DNA of 64,000 nucleotides from Anisus vortex (lineage: Eukaryota; Mollusca; Gastropoda; Planorbidae): assembly GCA_949126835.1 (NCBI GenBank), contig OX421497.1, positions 2,534,271-2,598,270 on the forward strand, read 5' to 3'. The first letter of the stretch is position 1. Each line of letters starts with the position of its first letter. The notes beneath the pieces were generated by a model. That model did not search any database. It had not been told where the DNA came from and worked only from the letters and a program-made list of their open reading frames with translations. Position numbers and translations under genes: made by a program. Positions 45,311 through 55,422 of this stretch are shown here, in pieces.

Positions 45311-46984
45311 ACGTTTCTTATGGTTTTTTTTAGAACTGATAACGAGGCTGTATGTATGCTAACGGCCTGATAACAAACATTATGTTAACAAGTCCACTTA
45401 CAATTGAATAGAATTAAAATAGGCATAACTCTTCACAACACAGGAGAAACAGAACTCCGAAAAAAAGTCTCAATGGAATCACGCATTTAGTCCCATAGTA
45501 GTGTTAGGCCCTCGGACAGTGTCTCCCTCGGGAGTCCGACGGACCGCTCGCTCCTGTGGTCAACACACGTATCTCTGGCCGTTACCTTAAAACCACACGT
45601 CACCCGTAAACTCACCTTGCACGCTCTGTCAACTCCCCCCGTCTATCGATACAACGAAACAAGCGCTGAACCGGCCGTGAACACACACAAACACACACAT
45701 ATACACAATCAAAGACATTTGACTTGGATTTACTATTTAATTACTCTTTGTATATTTGTAGGCTATTTATACGCTGGACCCTCCATTGTTCCTTGTATAG
45801 AGCTTCAACAAAAATGTAATTTTGTTTCATTTCACAAGAAATAAATAAACTAACCCATAAAAACGAAGTTGTTATTATACTCCCTTTCTTTGTTAACTAA
45901 CTTTATATTTAATTTATATTTTGATAGATTAAAATAAATATAAGTGATATCATACCTTATGAATTCCCATACTAAAATTTGGCGCATCCTTTTTTTTTTG
46001 TGTGTTCTTGCTTTGGCCCGCAAACACCATAAAAAGATAACTCGCTTTGTTTCAGCTATATTGTGTCGTTTTCATTCTATTTATTTCGTAAAAACGAACA
46101 TATCCGAAAATTTTATTTACTTCTGTCTCTTCCTGTAGAGGCAGCCATGTTTTTTTTCTTCGATTCGCAAATTGGTCGAAGGTATTAGTGACTATTCCAC
46201 AGGCTACGATGCTGAAAATTTGATATAATGTATTGTTAGTCTGGACAAGTCTGCTGCCCAGTTTCAGCTCGATTGGACGACGGGAAGTGGTCGAAAAATA
46301 GATGCAAAGTTTTGCTAACAAACATCCAATCAAGCAAGCAAGCAGACAGACAGAAAATACAAGTTAATAGAAAGGGAGTAAAAAGACACACAAAATAAAA
46401 TGTAAAAGAAAGAAGAAAAAAGGAAATGAAGAACTATGGTATAAAAATGTGCACATACCTTTTCGTCCGTCTGTCCATCCTCTAGCAGTCTCTCACTCCG
46501 TCAAGACTTCAAAGAACTTTAGCTTATGCATTCCAGATTTTCCAGATTTAGTTTGTTAAAAATCAGCACACAAAATATTTTCTTCCAAACATTTGAATCA
46601 TCCGCTGTTTCTTTTTTAAAATTTCAACTCTTCAATGGAACCTGAACCCCGTTGTTGGAAATCTCAGTATTTTCCTGTATTGTGAGTTGTTTTGATGTAT
46701 TTTTACATAGGACTAAAGCAGTGTCAAAGAAGAAAAGTTTGCTTGTATTTTAAATTTTAACGGCGATGATGCTTAGTTCATTGAATGACGTCATCAAAAA
46801 TTGCGCTCGTAAGGTTCGGTTCTAAGTTTGTTGATTTATCTCTCCTAAAAGGATATAGCTCTTTGTAATCACATTTAAAAACTAACAAACAAACAAAACA
46901 AATCTATCATTGGAGTTGTCATACATTAAACAAATTAATTTTGCGCGGGCGATATTTTTGTTTAAAAATTTTTTGGTAAAATCT
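45311..46984. other. No gene recognised
   Basis: It holds a TGACGTCA octamer at 46796-46803 and simple CAAG and CAGA repeats at 46333-46355. Bases 46180-46330 may be part of a dispersed repeat, but no second copy exists in the window to prove it. Confidence 0.4.
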
Positions 46985-47030
46985 CTATGCCTAATTGTTA
47001 CCTCAGGCAACGTCGGGTAATTTAGCTAGT
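46985..47030 (+). mobile_element. Helitron 3' end (H0)
   Basis: 'TACCTCAGGCAACGTCGGGT' followed by AATTTAGCTAGT matches the right ends at 17255-17283 and 48965-48999. It is the hairpin plus CTAGT terminus of a Helitron. How far the copy extends leftward is unclear. Confidence 0.6.
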
Positions 47031-47038
47031 AGTCTAGG

Positions 47039-47260
47039 TCTATATATTTAAGAAACACAGTATTAGCCTATTGTTATTCCCATTGGTTAATTTAAATACA
47101 CGTGACACTATTGTTTTATATTTTACCTCTGTAATTTTCTGAGGGAACATGTGTCGTCGACAGTAGAGTAATTAGAATCCCCGCATGTTACGCAGACAAC
47201 CTGAGTTCGAATCTTCTTCGAATTTGTTCTCGGTAAAATGACTATCTATTTTTAACTCAT
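47039..47260 (+). mobile_element. Helitron 5' part with tRNA-like module (H3)
   Basis: It begins TCTATATATTTAAG, only eight bases after the preceding Helitron end. It contains CCCATTGGTTAATTTAAATA, CACGTGACACTATTG and ACATGTGTCGTCG, matching H1 and H2, then a tRNA-like stretch ending GAGTTCGAATCTTC (B-box-like). The right side (to about 47500) is AT-rich and too diverged to follow. Confidence 0.6.
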
Positions 47261-47509
47261 TAAAGCACAAATTGTGAAGATTTTCAAGATATTCACTTTT
47301 TTTCTTCTAATTATTAATTTCAATAACTAAAAAAACACCTAAAAATTATATTTTAGATTTCAATATTTTTTTTGTATGACTATATGATGTTAGTAAAATT
47401 GTGATATATTTTTTTTACATAATATAGCATAAATACATCATAAATATCAATTTGTCTAAATATATGTTATTTAAATTAATACGTAGCTAATAACAAACTA
47501 GTTACTTAC

Positions 47510-47625
47510 AATGGGCCGTATTTCTGCTGAGGGTAAACACCCTTGCCCATTTAACAATTACGGTATATAAGATTGACTTGTATAAGGGGCAAGGGTGTTA
47601 ACTCTCAGCAGCAATACGGCCCATT
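47510..47625. mobile_element. 116-bp foldback MITE
   Basis: The left arm is AATGGGCCGTATTTCTGCTG and onward through CACCCTTGCCC. The right arm is GGGCAAGGGTGTTAACTCTC and onward through AGCAGCAATACGGCCCATT. The arms pair over about 43 bases with a few mismatches around a short centre. A TA on both sides could be the target duplication but is not decisive. Confidence 0.8.
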
Positions 47626-47679
47626 GAGTATGAATACATTTATATATTATCGCAATATAATATAAAGCTAAATGTTTTA

Positions 47680-48349
47680 AGCATGTTCTTAATTGCCCGA
47701 ATTGTACTTCGCCGAACAGCCCGAGCAAGGGTTCGCTTCGTAAATTGCTCGCCTTTCGTCGTTTTCGCGCTTAACAGGGCGATCTATTGCTCGACGAACG
47801 ACATCTCGGGGGGTATCGGCGAACCAAATTCGGGCGAACGATTGCTTCGTCGACATGTTGACGAAGCCGCGTATTGATTGGCTGAATTGATCACGTTCAT
47901 TATGCGAAAAGGCACCAAAATTGCCTAGTCTTAATGAAAAAAAATGGCGTCTTACAAGACAGTCAGAGGACAGTCTAGTAATATTCATAGATGCATGGGA
48001 AAATGTTCCATGCCTGCGGAACTCACCCCAACGGGACTATAAAAATAAGGGTGAAAAAAAAACCAAGGCCTTGAACAATATTGCCCAAAATCTGTGTGCA
48101 ATGTAATCGCAACACCCAAAGCTTCTTCGTCTGTGAGCGCAGCCATTTTGCAGCAATAACAACATCCGGCAGTTCGCCTCAGCGCTAAAAATAGGCCAGT
48201 TAAAAACAAGAGCACCATTTCGCAGAGCTTCCGTGTTCGCCCTAATGTCGGCGAAAGTGCACGAGCCCATTTAAGAGCAAACAGTAGCTCTTGCGAATTG
48301 AACGATACCTGATTCGACCGAAACTAGTTCGGGCAATTAAGAACATGCT
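47680..48349. mobile_element. PIF/Harbinger-like non-autonomous element, 670 bp, TTA TSD
   Basis: Terminal inverted repeats of 22 identical bases begin AGCATGTTCTTAATTGCC at both ends (47680 and, read inward, 48349). TTA flanks at 47677-47679 and 48350-48352. Three-base TWA duplications are typical of PIF/Harbinger (family knowledge). The interior has CGAACG-rich subterminal repeats on the left and no recognisable transposase. Confidence 0.78.
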
Positions 48350-48508
48350 TTAGCCATTCGCTCTTCAGAGTAAATGTTATTACTGACATAGGCTAGGACT
48401 CTAACAGGACATCATCGCCTTTGACGAGTGATTCGCTCGAATATCTTATCTATTTATTTATGGTTTTATTTGTGAAGTTTTTTTCTAAGCAAACGTTAAG
48501 CCCAGTAA

Positions 48509-48999
48509 TCGCTATATATAAAGTAGACTGTGTGCGTGTTTAACCAATCATAGTATTTAATTTAAAGACACGTGACCTTATTGTCTCATTTTGTACTTTT
48601 GCGATTTCACTTCGGACATGTGTCTTCGCTAGCTAAGTGGATAACGTATCGAATTGCCATGCAGGCGACCTCAGTTCGATTCTCCAGTTAGTCTATACAT
48701 TTTTATTGGACAATTTTTTTAAAAATTTCAAATAATATTACTTTAAAAAAGATTGTAAATCTACGATCAACACCGGAGCAATTTAGATTTTTGTTCCATA
48801 AATAGACTCATTTTTACCCCATTACAATATTTATTTAAAATTACTTTCCTAAAATTATTCAGTAAAAAATATAAATTTTTTTAATTATTAGATTTCGATC
48901 TATAGCTTTCTGTTTATTGTAGTTTATTAAATTTGTCCCTGTTGTTTATACAGGCCTGTTTTATTTTCCCAGGGACAACGACGGGAAATTTTAGCTCGT
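48509..48999 (+). mobile_element. Non-autonomous Helitron H2 with tRNA-like module
   Basis: The start TCGCTATATATAAAG and the end CCCAGGGACAACGACGGG plus AAATTTTAGCTC match H1 and H0. The tRNA-like module has A-box-like TAGCTAAGTGG (48630-48640) and B-box-like AGTTCGATTCTCC (48673-48685). These are spaced much as in a tRNA gene. The module lies about 110 bp inside the element rather than at its end, so this is not a SINE head. Confidence 0.72.
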
Positions 49000-49798
49000 T
49001 GTTAAGAAATGTTTGTTTGTATTTAAAGAAAGGAAAAACATTTTATTACATAATCCGGACTTAATCAATTAAAAAAAAAACTGCTAGTCACGAATACTAT
49101 TGTTGTAGGTAATCGCAAAAGCGGGAAATGTGATGGGGGGGGGGGGTTAGATTATAAAGAGAATAATATTTGCATAGAGAAATCTCAGGAGTTGTCATTT
49201 TTCTACTCGGTTCGTACCTGGATTCGGCCAATAGTTCGTCCATATGCTCGCTTACGGTACTCGGTAAAAAAGTCGTTAAATCGTTTTGGTCCTAAAGGAG
49301 ATCATTAATTATTTTTGAACTGCAGGTTTTTAAAAGCTGGAATTTGTTTTAAATATATTTTTTGAATTCGCTTCTTTTAAAGAAGTTAATAATCCTTAGT
49401 TGTCACATTTTAAATTATCTATTATACATAACCCATATTAATTTCACTATTATAATATTTTTTTTAAATATATATAATTAAAATGAATGATTTAACTCAA
49501 AGTTGCCAACACAATTTATTCAAAACTAAGTTAAGGTTATTCACATGTGATTGCATAAAACATTTATTTAGAAAAATGTAGATCTTTTCATCTAGTACAA
49601 AATAGTCCTACCAACAGTTGAGATTATCAAATAAAGTAATGATATACCAAAGTTCTTTTTTCGTGGAAAAATGATCATTAAAATTGAAAATACAAAGCAC
49701 TTAGGGATCATTTTCATGATCTTCAATAATGAAAACACCAAAATAAGACGAACGAATTTAAAAAATGAAAATTTGATAACTGTAAGTAAGTAAATAAT
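49000..49798. other. No gene recognised
   Basis: AT-rich sequence with a G run at about 49136-49146. Confidence 0.45.
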
Positions 49799-49799
49799 G

Positions 49800-50004
49800 T
49801 ATCCCGTCGGAGCAAATTGATCCATAGGGCCGTTTCTATGTCAACGGCATACTAGGGGGTGTGTGGCCAGCACAACGCCCAGCCGCCTTTACCCTTACTA
49901 GCGTCAGAGCTGGATATAGACTCAGGGTACACCTTCCAGACCCGGGAACAAATCTTAGCCTTCACCTGGATTCGAACCCAGGACCGAGCGCCACTGTGTC
50001 CCAT
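49800..50004 (-). mobile_element. SINE copy k, internally deleted
   Basis: Reverse orientation: 'GGAGCAAATTGATCCATAGG' at the tail, 'GATTCGAACCCAGGACC' as the B box, then GAGCGCCACTGTGTCCC. The anticodon-arm part of the head and 'CGCTGCTTCACC' are deleted. Confidence 0.88.
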
Positions 50005-50134
50005 GAATGTGACAAATGTTAGGAGAACATTCCCCTAAGATGGTGAATAAATTCAGTTAGACCTATATTAGGTTTGTCTGGCATTGACTGTAAGTGATAA
50101 AACTGCCCTGCAGACTGGCTATCAGAAGAAGAAG
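50005..50134. other. No gene recognised
   Basis: A short gap between a SINE and a LINE fragment; nothing identifiable. Confidence 0.35.
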
Positions 50135-50540
50135 TAGAGTAGACCTATACTTGACTATGCATCATCTATCCGAGACCCAGAAAGCTAATGAAAATATGAA
50201 AAGACAACTACATAGGAAAAACCTATTCGGAATCCTACAGACAAATTTAATCTACCAAGTGTAGCTTATAACATGTCTTTTTTTTTTTTAGAAACGCCAC
50301 AGGAACGATGTTTATAAAGCAAAGTTATAATTTGCCTAATAAAAACATAAGCATTAAATTCTTATTAAAAATTAAACTAAGCTAATAATAGGCCTATAGA
50401 AAGAGAAAGTTATAAAAGCACTCTTCGTATTCTATACGCTAGGACTGATTGTACAAATTATCTTTTTTTCCAAAGTGGCATCCGGGCATGGAATGGGCTA
50501 CTTGAAGTAAATCAACTTATTTTAATTATTTAAAAAAAAA
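50135..50540 (+). pseudogene. LINE family X fragment with RT thumb remnant
   Basis: The + frame gives DYASSIRDPES at about 50148-50180, resembling the 'LEYASxxWDP' motif after the polymerase domain of Jockey/CR1-like LINEs. Bases 50455-50510 carry 'AAGTGGCATCCGGGCATGGA' and GGGCTACTTGAAG, the family X SGIRAWNGLLE segment. The region between is decayed. Confidence 0.6.
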
Positions 50541-50734
50541 CTACATTAAAATTGCATAACTAAACTGAAACCAATTAGTAACATATAAGATAATACTATT
50601 TATCAGTTATCTAAGATAAGACTATTTATCAGTTATAATTAGATACTTTTTTTGGTTACTGATCAAATTATCGAATACTCAATGGATAACTCGACTCTGT
50701 CTAGACAACGTTACCAATGATAAATGTGACTTGA
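50541..50734. other. No gene recognised
   Basis: It includes a 'CTATTTATCAGTTATCTAAG' type direct duplication at 50599-50640. Confidence 0.4.
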
Positions 50735-50793
50735 GCACACACACACATACACACACACACATACAAACTCTCTCTCTCACACACATACACACA
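50735..50793. repeat. (CA)n and (CT)n mixed microsatellite
   Basis: CACACATACA units with a CTCTCTCT insert. Confidence 0.85.
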
Positions 50794-52336
50794 GAAAAAA
50801 CAACAACCTACATTTGTTGAAGAAAAGAAAACGGCAGTGACTCTGTTGTGTTGTTGACTAACCCGAAGAATGACACGTCCCGGAGACATGAACACTGAAG
50901 CACCAGACACACACGTCCTGCCACACCTAGAGTACGTCCAGGTTACACTGGGACACGTCCAGTCAGAACTCACCACATAGTTCATTCCCCCTTTTGGAAG
51001 AAGATTTGAAGAGAAAAAAAACCTCCAGAGTCGTTGGTGATCTCCCTTCAACACGTTTCATCGGAGTCCTTAGCAACCGAGAAAAAGACGAGAGAAAAAA
51101 GGGTAGATGGGAGGGGGGGGAGGTGGTGTCTAGATGAAGGAGGCTGAAGTGGTGTCCTATAATGTGAAGTGTAGTTGGGGGGAGGGGGAGGTTTCCATTC
51201 TAGGGGCGTCACACACCTCATCGCTGGAGTAATCCTCTCCACATGGCAGTTATCCACGTCATACACCCCCCAGATCTTAACTCCCTCCACTCCTCACCCC
51301 TGCTCCTCACCCCAACCCCACCGAAAAGACCCCCACCCCACCCCACCCCATAGACCGCCCAGTACCACATACCCCTTTCATTTTCGAGGGATGGCGAGTT
51401 AACGAAATAGGAAAAGATGCCATATTGTTCTAGAATCTAGAAGAAAGAAATACTTGAGTTGGGAACTGGGGGGGGGGGGGGCAGTGATGAAAAACTCACT
51501 TGTAGTTGGACTTTGGTGACCAGTTGATTTAAGTTTATAATTTGATTTGAACCAATCCCCCTCCCCCCCCCCCCCAAAAAAAAAAAAAAAAAACGATTAT
51601 TGACTTTCAACTTTTTGTTTTACGTTTTATTTCAATTCCACGAATTCTTTTTTTCCCGAGTTTCCAATGGTTAAGATATCTCACAACTCACTACATAAAG
51701 CCTTTCTGATGTGGTTTTTTTTTTGTTCTCTTTCGATTTTTTTATCCAATTGTTGTTTTTCAATGTTAAACAAGGTAATAGACAATTAATTTTAATGGGC
51801 ATTGTTTGTATGTGTGGAGGGGGAATGCGGTGACGACGATGGTGTGAGGGTGGGCACTATCCTAGAGGTGGTGCAATATATTCAAACCTCATTTAACATT
51901 GGAATATCTATGTATATATTTAAAATGGAATATTGGACAGTGCAGATAGAGGAAATCCTGAGATTACATACGCACTCATTCGAGAAAGTAAGGGAGGGGG
52001 GGGGGGAATTTCGAGTACGGATGCGTACGAGAAGCGGTGGTTGTGAGGGGAGGTCTCGATGAGTAGGTATGTACGCACACATTTATTTAGGCCCTAGACG
52101 TTAAAATTTAGAAATTATAATAATAATATATAAAAAGCGCATTTAACATTGAACAACAACAAAAAAAACTTGCATATATCAGCAAATTTGTATGTTGAAT
52201 TCTCAGCCAGAAGACTGAAATCACAGAAATTAGGTTTGAACAAAAAAAAAACTTTCTCAACGGAAGGAACCTCACGTAAATTCTGATAGGAAAAACAAGG
52301 TGAAGATACGGTGGACGCTCACGATTTGTTTGACGG
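50794..52336. other. No gene recognised; G/C runs
   Basis: G-rich and C-rich blocks lie at 51095-51200 and 51260-51360. A G run lies at about 51469-51481, and a C run followed by an A run at 51563-51594. No gene is identified. Confidence 0.45.
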
Positions 52337-52762
52337 CATTCGATTCAAAACTGATTCAAGCCTGGGTCAAGACAGATTAAAGTCTTATTCAAGACACTGA
52401 TTCAAAGCTGATTCAAGGCTAATTCAAGACTGATTCAAGCCTGGATCAAGACAGATTAAAGTCTTATTCAAGACACTGATTCAAAGCTGATTCAAGGCTA
52501 ATTCAAGACTGATTCAAGCCTGGATCAAGACAGATTAAAGTCTTATTCAAGACACTGATTCAAAGCTGATTCAAGGCTAATTCAAGACTGATTCAAGCCT
52601 GGATCAAGACAGATTAAAGTCTTATTCAAGACACTGATTCAAAGCTGGTTCAAGGCTAATTCAAGACTGATTCAAGCCTGGGTCAAGACAGATTAAAGTC
52701 TTATTCAAGACACTGATTCAAAGATGATTCAAGGCTAATTCAAGACTGATTCAAGACTGGTG
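52337..52762. repeat. 79-bp tandem repeat built on GATTCAAG
   Basis: Period 79: the word CCTGGRTCAAGACAGATTAA recurs at 52361, 52440, 52519, 52598 and 52677. Within each unit a shorter motif (GATTCAAG/AATTCAAG) recurs every 10-11 bases, so the array has two levels of repetition. Confidence 0.92.
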
Positions 52763-52837
52763 TGCAATGATTGTTTATAGATGCAAACGAAATTCCCTAT
52801 TTTGAGTTAATCGGAAATAATTAACCTCTGACTCAAA

Positions 52838-52911
52838 AGTGCAGAAATTACTTAGGCTTACCGTAAAACCTCGAGAGCAAGCCACACTTTTTATAGAAGT
52901 GCAGAAATTAC
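52838..52911. repeat. Duplicated left end of the adjoining TIR element
   Basis: 'AGTGCAGAAATTACTTA' plus CCGTAAAACCTCGAG and 'AAGCCACACTTTTTAT' occurs at 52838-52894 and again from 52897. This is a local direct duplication across the edge of the next element. Confidence 0.7.
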
Positions 52912-53326
52912 TTACCGTAAAACCTCGAGTGTAAGCCACACTTTTTATTTACCCAATCTTTAGGTCCGAGAAAGGGGTGCGGCTTAAACATGTGTAAATA
53001 AACAAAAAAATAGTTCCTTTCCAAGGTTCGGATATCATCTGAAATTGTCTTTATAACTTTCTCATTTATTTTTCCTGGGCATTCAGGCTTTAAAATTACG
53101 TCTAACAAATTTGTTATAAAGGTGATATTTGATCTTCTTTGCGACGATATAATACAACAGCAGCAGCGAAAAATAAAAAAGAGTCTGAAGGAAGTATACG
53201 AATAGATCAAATGGATTTTGAGTGCGGCTTATACACATGAGATACAATTTTACTAGCATTTCACCTTCAATTTTATACCTGCGACTTATACATAGGTGCG
53301 GCTTTTAACATGAGATTTTACGGTAA
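52912..53326. mobile_element. 415-bp DNA element with TTACCGTAAAA termini
   Basis: The left end is TTACCGTAAAACCTCGAGTG and the right end, read inward, TTACCGTAAAATCTCATGTT. Both ends continue into GCCGCACC or GCCACAC-type sequence. Internal GTGCGGCTTA words recur near 52978, 53222 and 53297. The ends recall Tc1/mariner/pogo-like elements with TA targets, but the superfamily is not proven. Confidence 0.65.
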
Positions 53327-53394
53327 ATCATTGCTAAAAATATGTCGACGTCTGACTGATTTAAATTCCATTTCTTGAAAAGAGTTATATCTTC

Positions 53395-53572
53395 TCTTTC
53401 ACGAGTGACATTCGGACATGGAATGGGTTGCCTGAACAAACCAGGAAAATCAGTAACTTAACATCATTTAAAACATTTATAAAGATGCAAGACTAGACTC
53501 GGACCAAGGATGAGCGTAGGACGCGATAATCTTTTTTTTATAGAAGGGGCGTCTGTAATGTATAAGATAAAA
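53395..53572 (+). pseudogene. LINE family X 3' fragment
   Basis: Plus-strand 3' end of family X: 'CATGGAATGGGTTGCCTGAA', 'TAACTTAACATCATTTAAAA', 'AAGACTAGACTCGGACCAAG' and 'TATAAGATAAAAGG'. In this window it is the cleanest example of the 3' untranslated end. Confidence 0.8.
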
Positions 53573-53818
53573 GGTTGTTATGATAACAATTTTATTAATT
53601 AGATCTGTTTTAATGCAATGTTCATGTCGATACAATTTGAATGTCAACTGCTATCGTACTTCCTATACAAAGACGATCTTAAATAAACTTATAGGGGCCA
53701 AAACAGTAAAAGGAATGACTGGTAACGCGTGCTATAGGTTGCCGATCCCTTTTCTACTATACTAAAGTGTTATTTTAGCTACATAACATAAAAATAGAAA
53801 AATTAAAAAAAATACTAC
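53573..53818. other. hAT-like right-end scrap and AT-rich DNA
   Basis: 'TAGGTTGCCGATCCCTTTTC' at about 53736 resembles a decayed hAT-1 end (GGTTGCCGACCCCTG). No partner end was found. Confidence 0.35.
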
Positions 53819-53823
53819 AAAAA
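53819..53823 (-). terminator. RNA polymerase III T-run terminator
   Basis: On the minus strand TTTTT begins four bases after the tRNA-Glu discriminator base. Four or more T bases downstream end Pol III transcripts. Confidence 0.75.
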
Positions 53824-53827
53824 TAGT

Positions 53828-53899
53828 TTCCCAAGCGGGGAATCGAACCCCGGCCGCCGCGGTGAGAGCGCGGAATCCTAACCACTAGACCACTTGGGA
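53828..53899 (-). tRNA. tRNA-Glu, anticodon CTC
   Basis: This 72-base gene folds into a complete cloverleaf. The acceptor stem is TCCCAAG with CTTGGGA (seven pairs), with discriminator A. The D arm contains TGGTCTAGTGG, which is also the A box. The anticodon stem is CCGCG with CGCGG around loop CTCTCAC, anticodon CTC at 53864-53866. The T arm is CGGGG-TTCGATT-CCCCG, which holds the B box GGTTCGATTCC. There is no intron. The sequence is very close to the animal tRNA-Glu(CTC) pattern, and CCA is not encoded, as expected in eukaryotes. It reads glutamate codon GAG in translation. A T run follows immediately. All stems pair perfectly, so it is probably functional; a tRNA-derived pseudogene seems unlikely. 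Confidence 0.95.
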
Positions 53900-54021
53900 G
53901 GATGTCAATGAGGTGTTACGTTCATACATAATAAAACAATTCCTAAAAATGCACAATGGCCTGTATAACTTTTAACTTTCCCCGACATAGACCTATATTT
54001 AAAAAAATAAAATAATAATAA

Positions 54022-54029
54022 GCCTAGAC
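54022..54029. other. hAT target-site duplication GCCTAGAC (left; right at 54379-54386)
   Basis: A perfect 8-bp direct repeat exactly at both borders of the 349-bp element. Confidence 0.92.
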
Positions 54030-54378
54030 CAGGGGTCGGGAACCCATGGCTCGCGAGCCAGATGTGGCTCTTTTGATGCCTCCAAATGTTCGATTATAAA
54101 AAAAATGTTTTTTTTAGACTTTTCGATCTAGCCTAGGCCTACATATGATATTAATTGCATATCAATATTTCATTCTACAAATGAGCTCAAGTCTACTGCA
54201 GCTCAGCATCAGAAGAATTCAGAGACATAATTATTGTACTTTTAGTGTTGAAATTACACAAAATGCACACATTTACTAGAATTTTTAGTTTTAAATATAA
54301 TGTATGGCTCTCACAGAATTACTTTTCAAAATATGTGGTGTCCATGGCTCTCTCAGACAAAAAGGTTCCCGACCCCTG
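54030..54378 (+). mobile_element. hAT-3 MITE, 349 bp, perfect TSD
   Basis: It begins CAGGGGTCGGGAACCCATGG and ends AAAGGTTCCCGACCCCTG, an inverted repeat of about 15 bases. It is flanked by GCCTAGAC on both sides. The internal words GGCTCGCGAGCCAGATG and GTGTCCATGGCTCTCTCAGA are shared with 41731-42083. Non-autonomous. Confidence 0.93.
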
Positions 54379-54487
54379 GCCTAGACTTATATATTTGAAA
54401 ATAATGCTTGAGCTATTTTTAACATTTTTCTACCACACTGAAGTAAAGCCTTCATGTTCACCCATTCTCTTTCTCTCTTCTTGAATC

Positions 54488-54567
54488 TTAACCCTTACTG
54501 TCCCGGGCGCGTATATAGCGGAACTGAAGGCAGCATAGATAGAAGTAGGTCGGTACGGAAGGGTTAA
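54488..54567 (+). mobile_element. TTAA MITE copy 5, 80 bp
   Basis: TTAA-CCCTTACTGTCCCGGG at the left and GGTACGGAAGGG-TTAA at the right. Against the intact copies it has one substitution (ACTGT for ACAGT) and one missing G near the right end. Both TTAA flanks are perfect. Confidence 0.92.
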
Positions 54568-54968
54568 CTCTCAACAAATACATTTTTACCTGCGTGACCT
54601 ACTTACCAAAGCCCCAAGGCAAGTAAAAAGTACTCACCTAATCGTCTTACCCAAAGAAACAAGATATTTCTTTTATAAAGTCTAACCCACAGAATAGAAA
54701 TATAGTCTAACAGAATGCGAAATTCCTATATGCGCAGTCACTAAAAGCGAAGCGCATCGGCTTCCGCCATTTTCTTTTGACTAAAGGCAGGGATCGCTAT
54801 AGACTATAGAAGGTAATCCTTCTAGAGGAAAAGAAACAAATCGATGAAGGATATATACGGTAAAAATGTATATATATATATTTATATACCCTTTTTTAGA
54901 GGGTTAATTTAAGATAAATTTGACTTAATCACTCTTTTATTTTCAACATTATAAGATTATAGGCTATG
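54568..54968. other. No gene recognised
   Basis: Nothing identifiable; a TATATA-rich patch lies at 54868-54890. Confidence 0.4.
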
Positions 54969-55383
54969 GTTTAGGCAAGGAGTCGGCAACCTAAGACACG
55001 CGGGCCAGACTTGGCACGCAGAACGATCTTCAGTGGCACGCTTGAGATCTCCAAGAAGATTTTTTCAATGCAAGTCAAAACAACGTAAGTCAGCATAATT
55101 AATTGGTGCTGCGTGGCGAACTACATAGGAATCACTCTGGATGTCGACTGTTCTAGTTCAGGAATGTTTGTGTGCATAGCTCTCATCAATGGACTTGCGA
55201 TCTGTGATTGAATCTATTGTTAATATAGTCAATTTGATACTTTCTTCTGATACGGAGTATAGGTAAAGTCTAGGATTCTAGGATAGATTCGTTTCTTGTC
55301 TGAAAGCAATTAAGGTGCATCTTGATGAAAAAAAACAATTTTTTTCGATATTGAATAAGTAGAACTTACTGTTGAAGCCGATG

Positions 55384-55422
55384 TTTCTGATTGTCATGGC
55401 AACACATTTTGGTGAGTTGAAC
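55384..55422 (+). pseudogene. hAT transposase remnant, central segment
   Basis: It reads FLIVMATHFGELN, aligning with FLNDIARHFSELN in element B and with the 'FLxDIxxHxxELN' segment of hAT transposases. It is bounded by stops. Confidence 0.6.
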
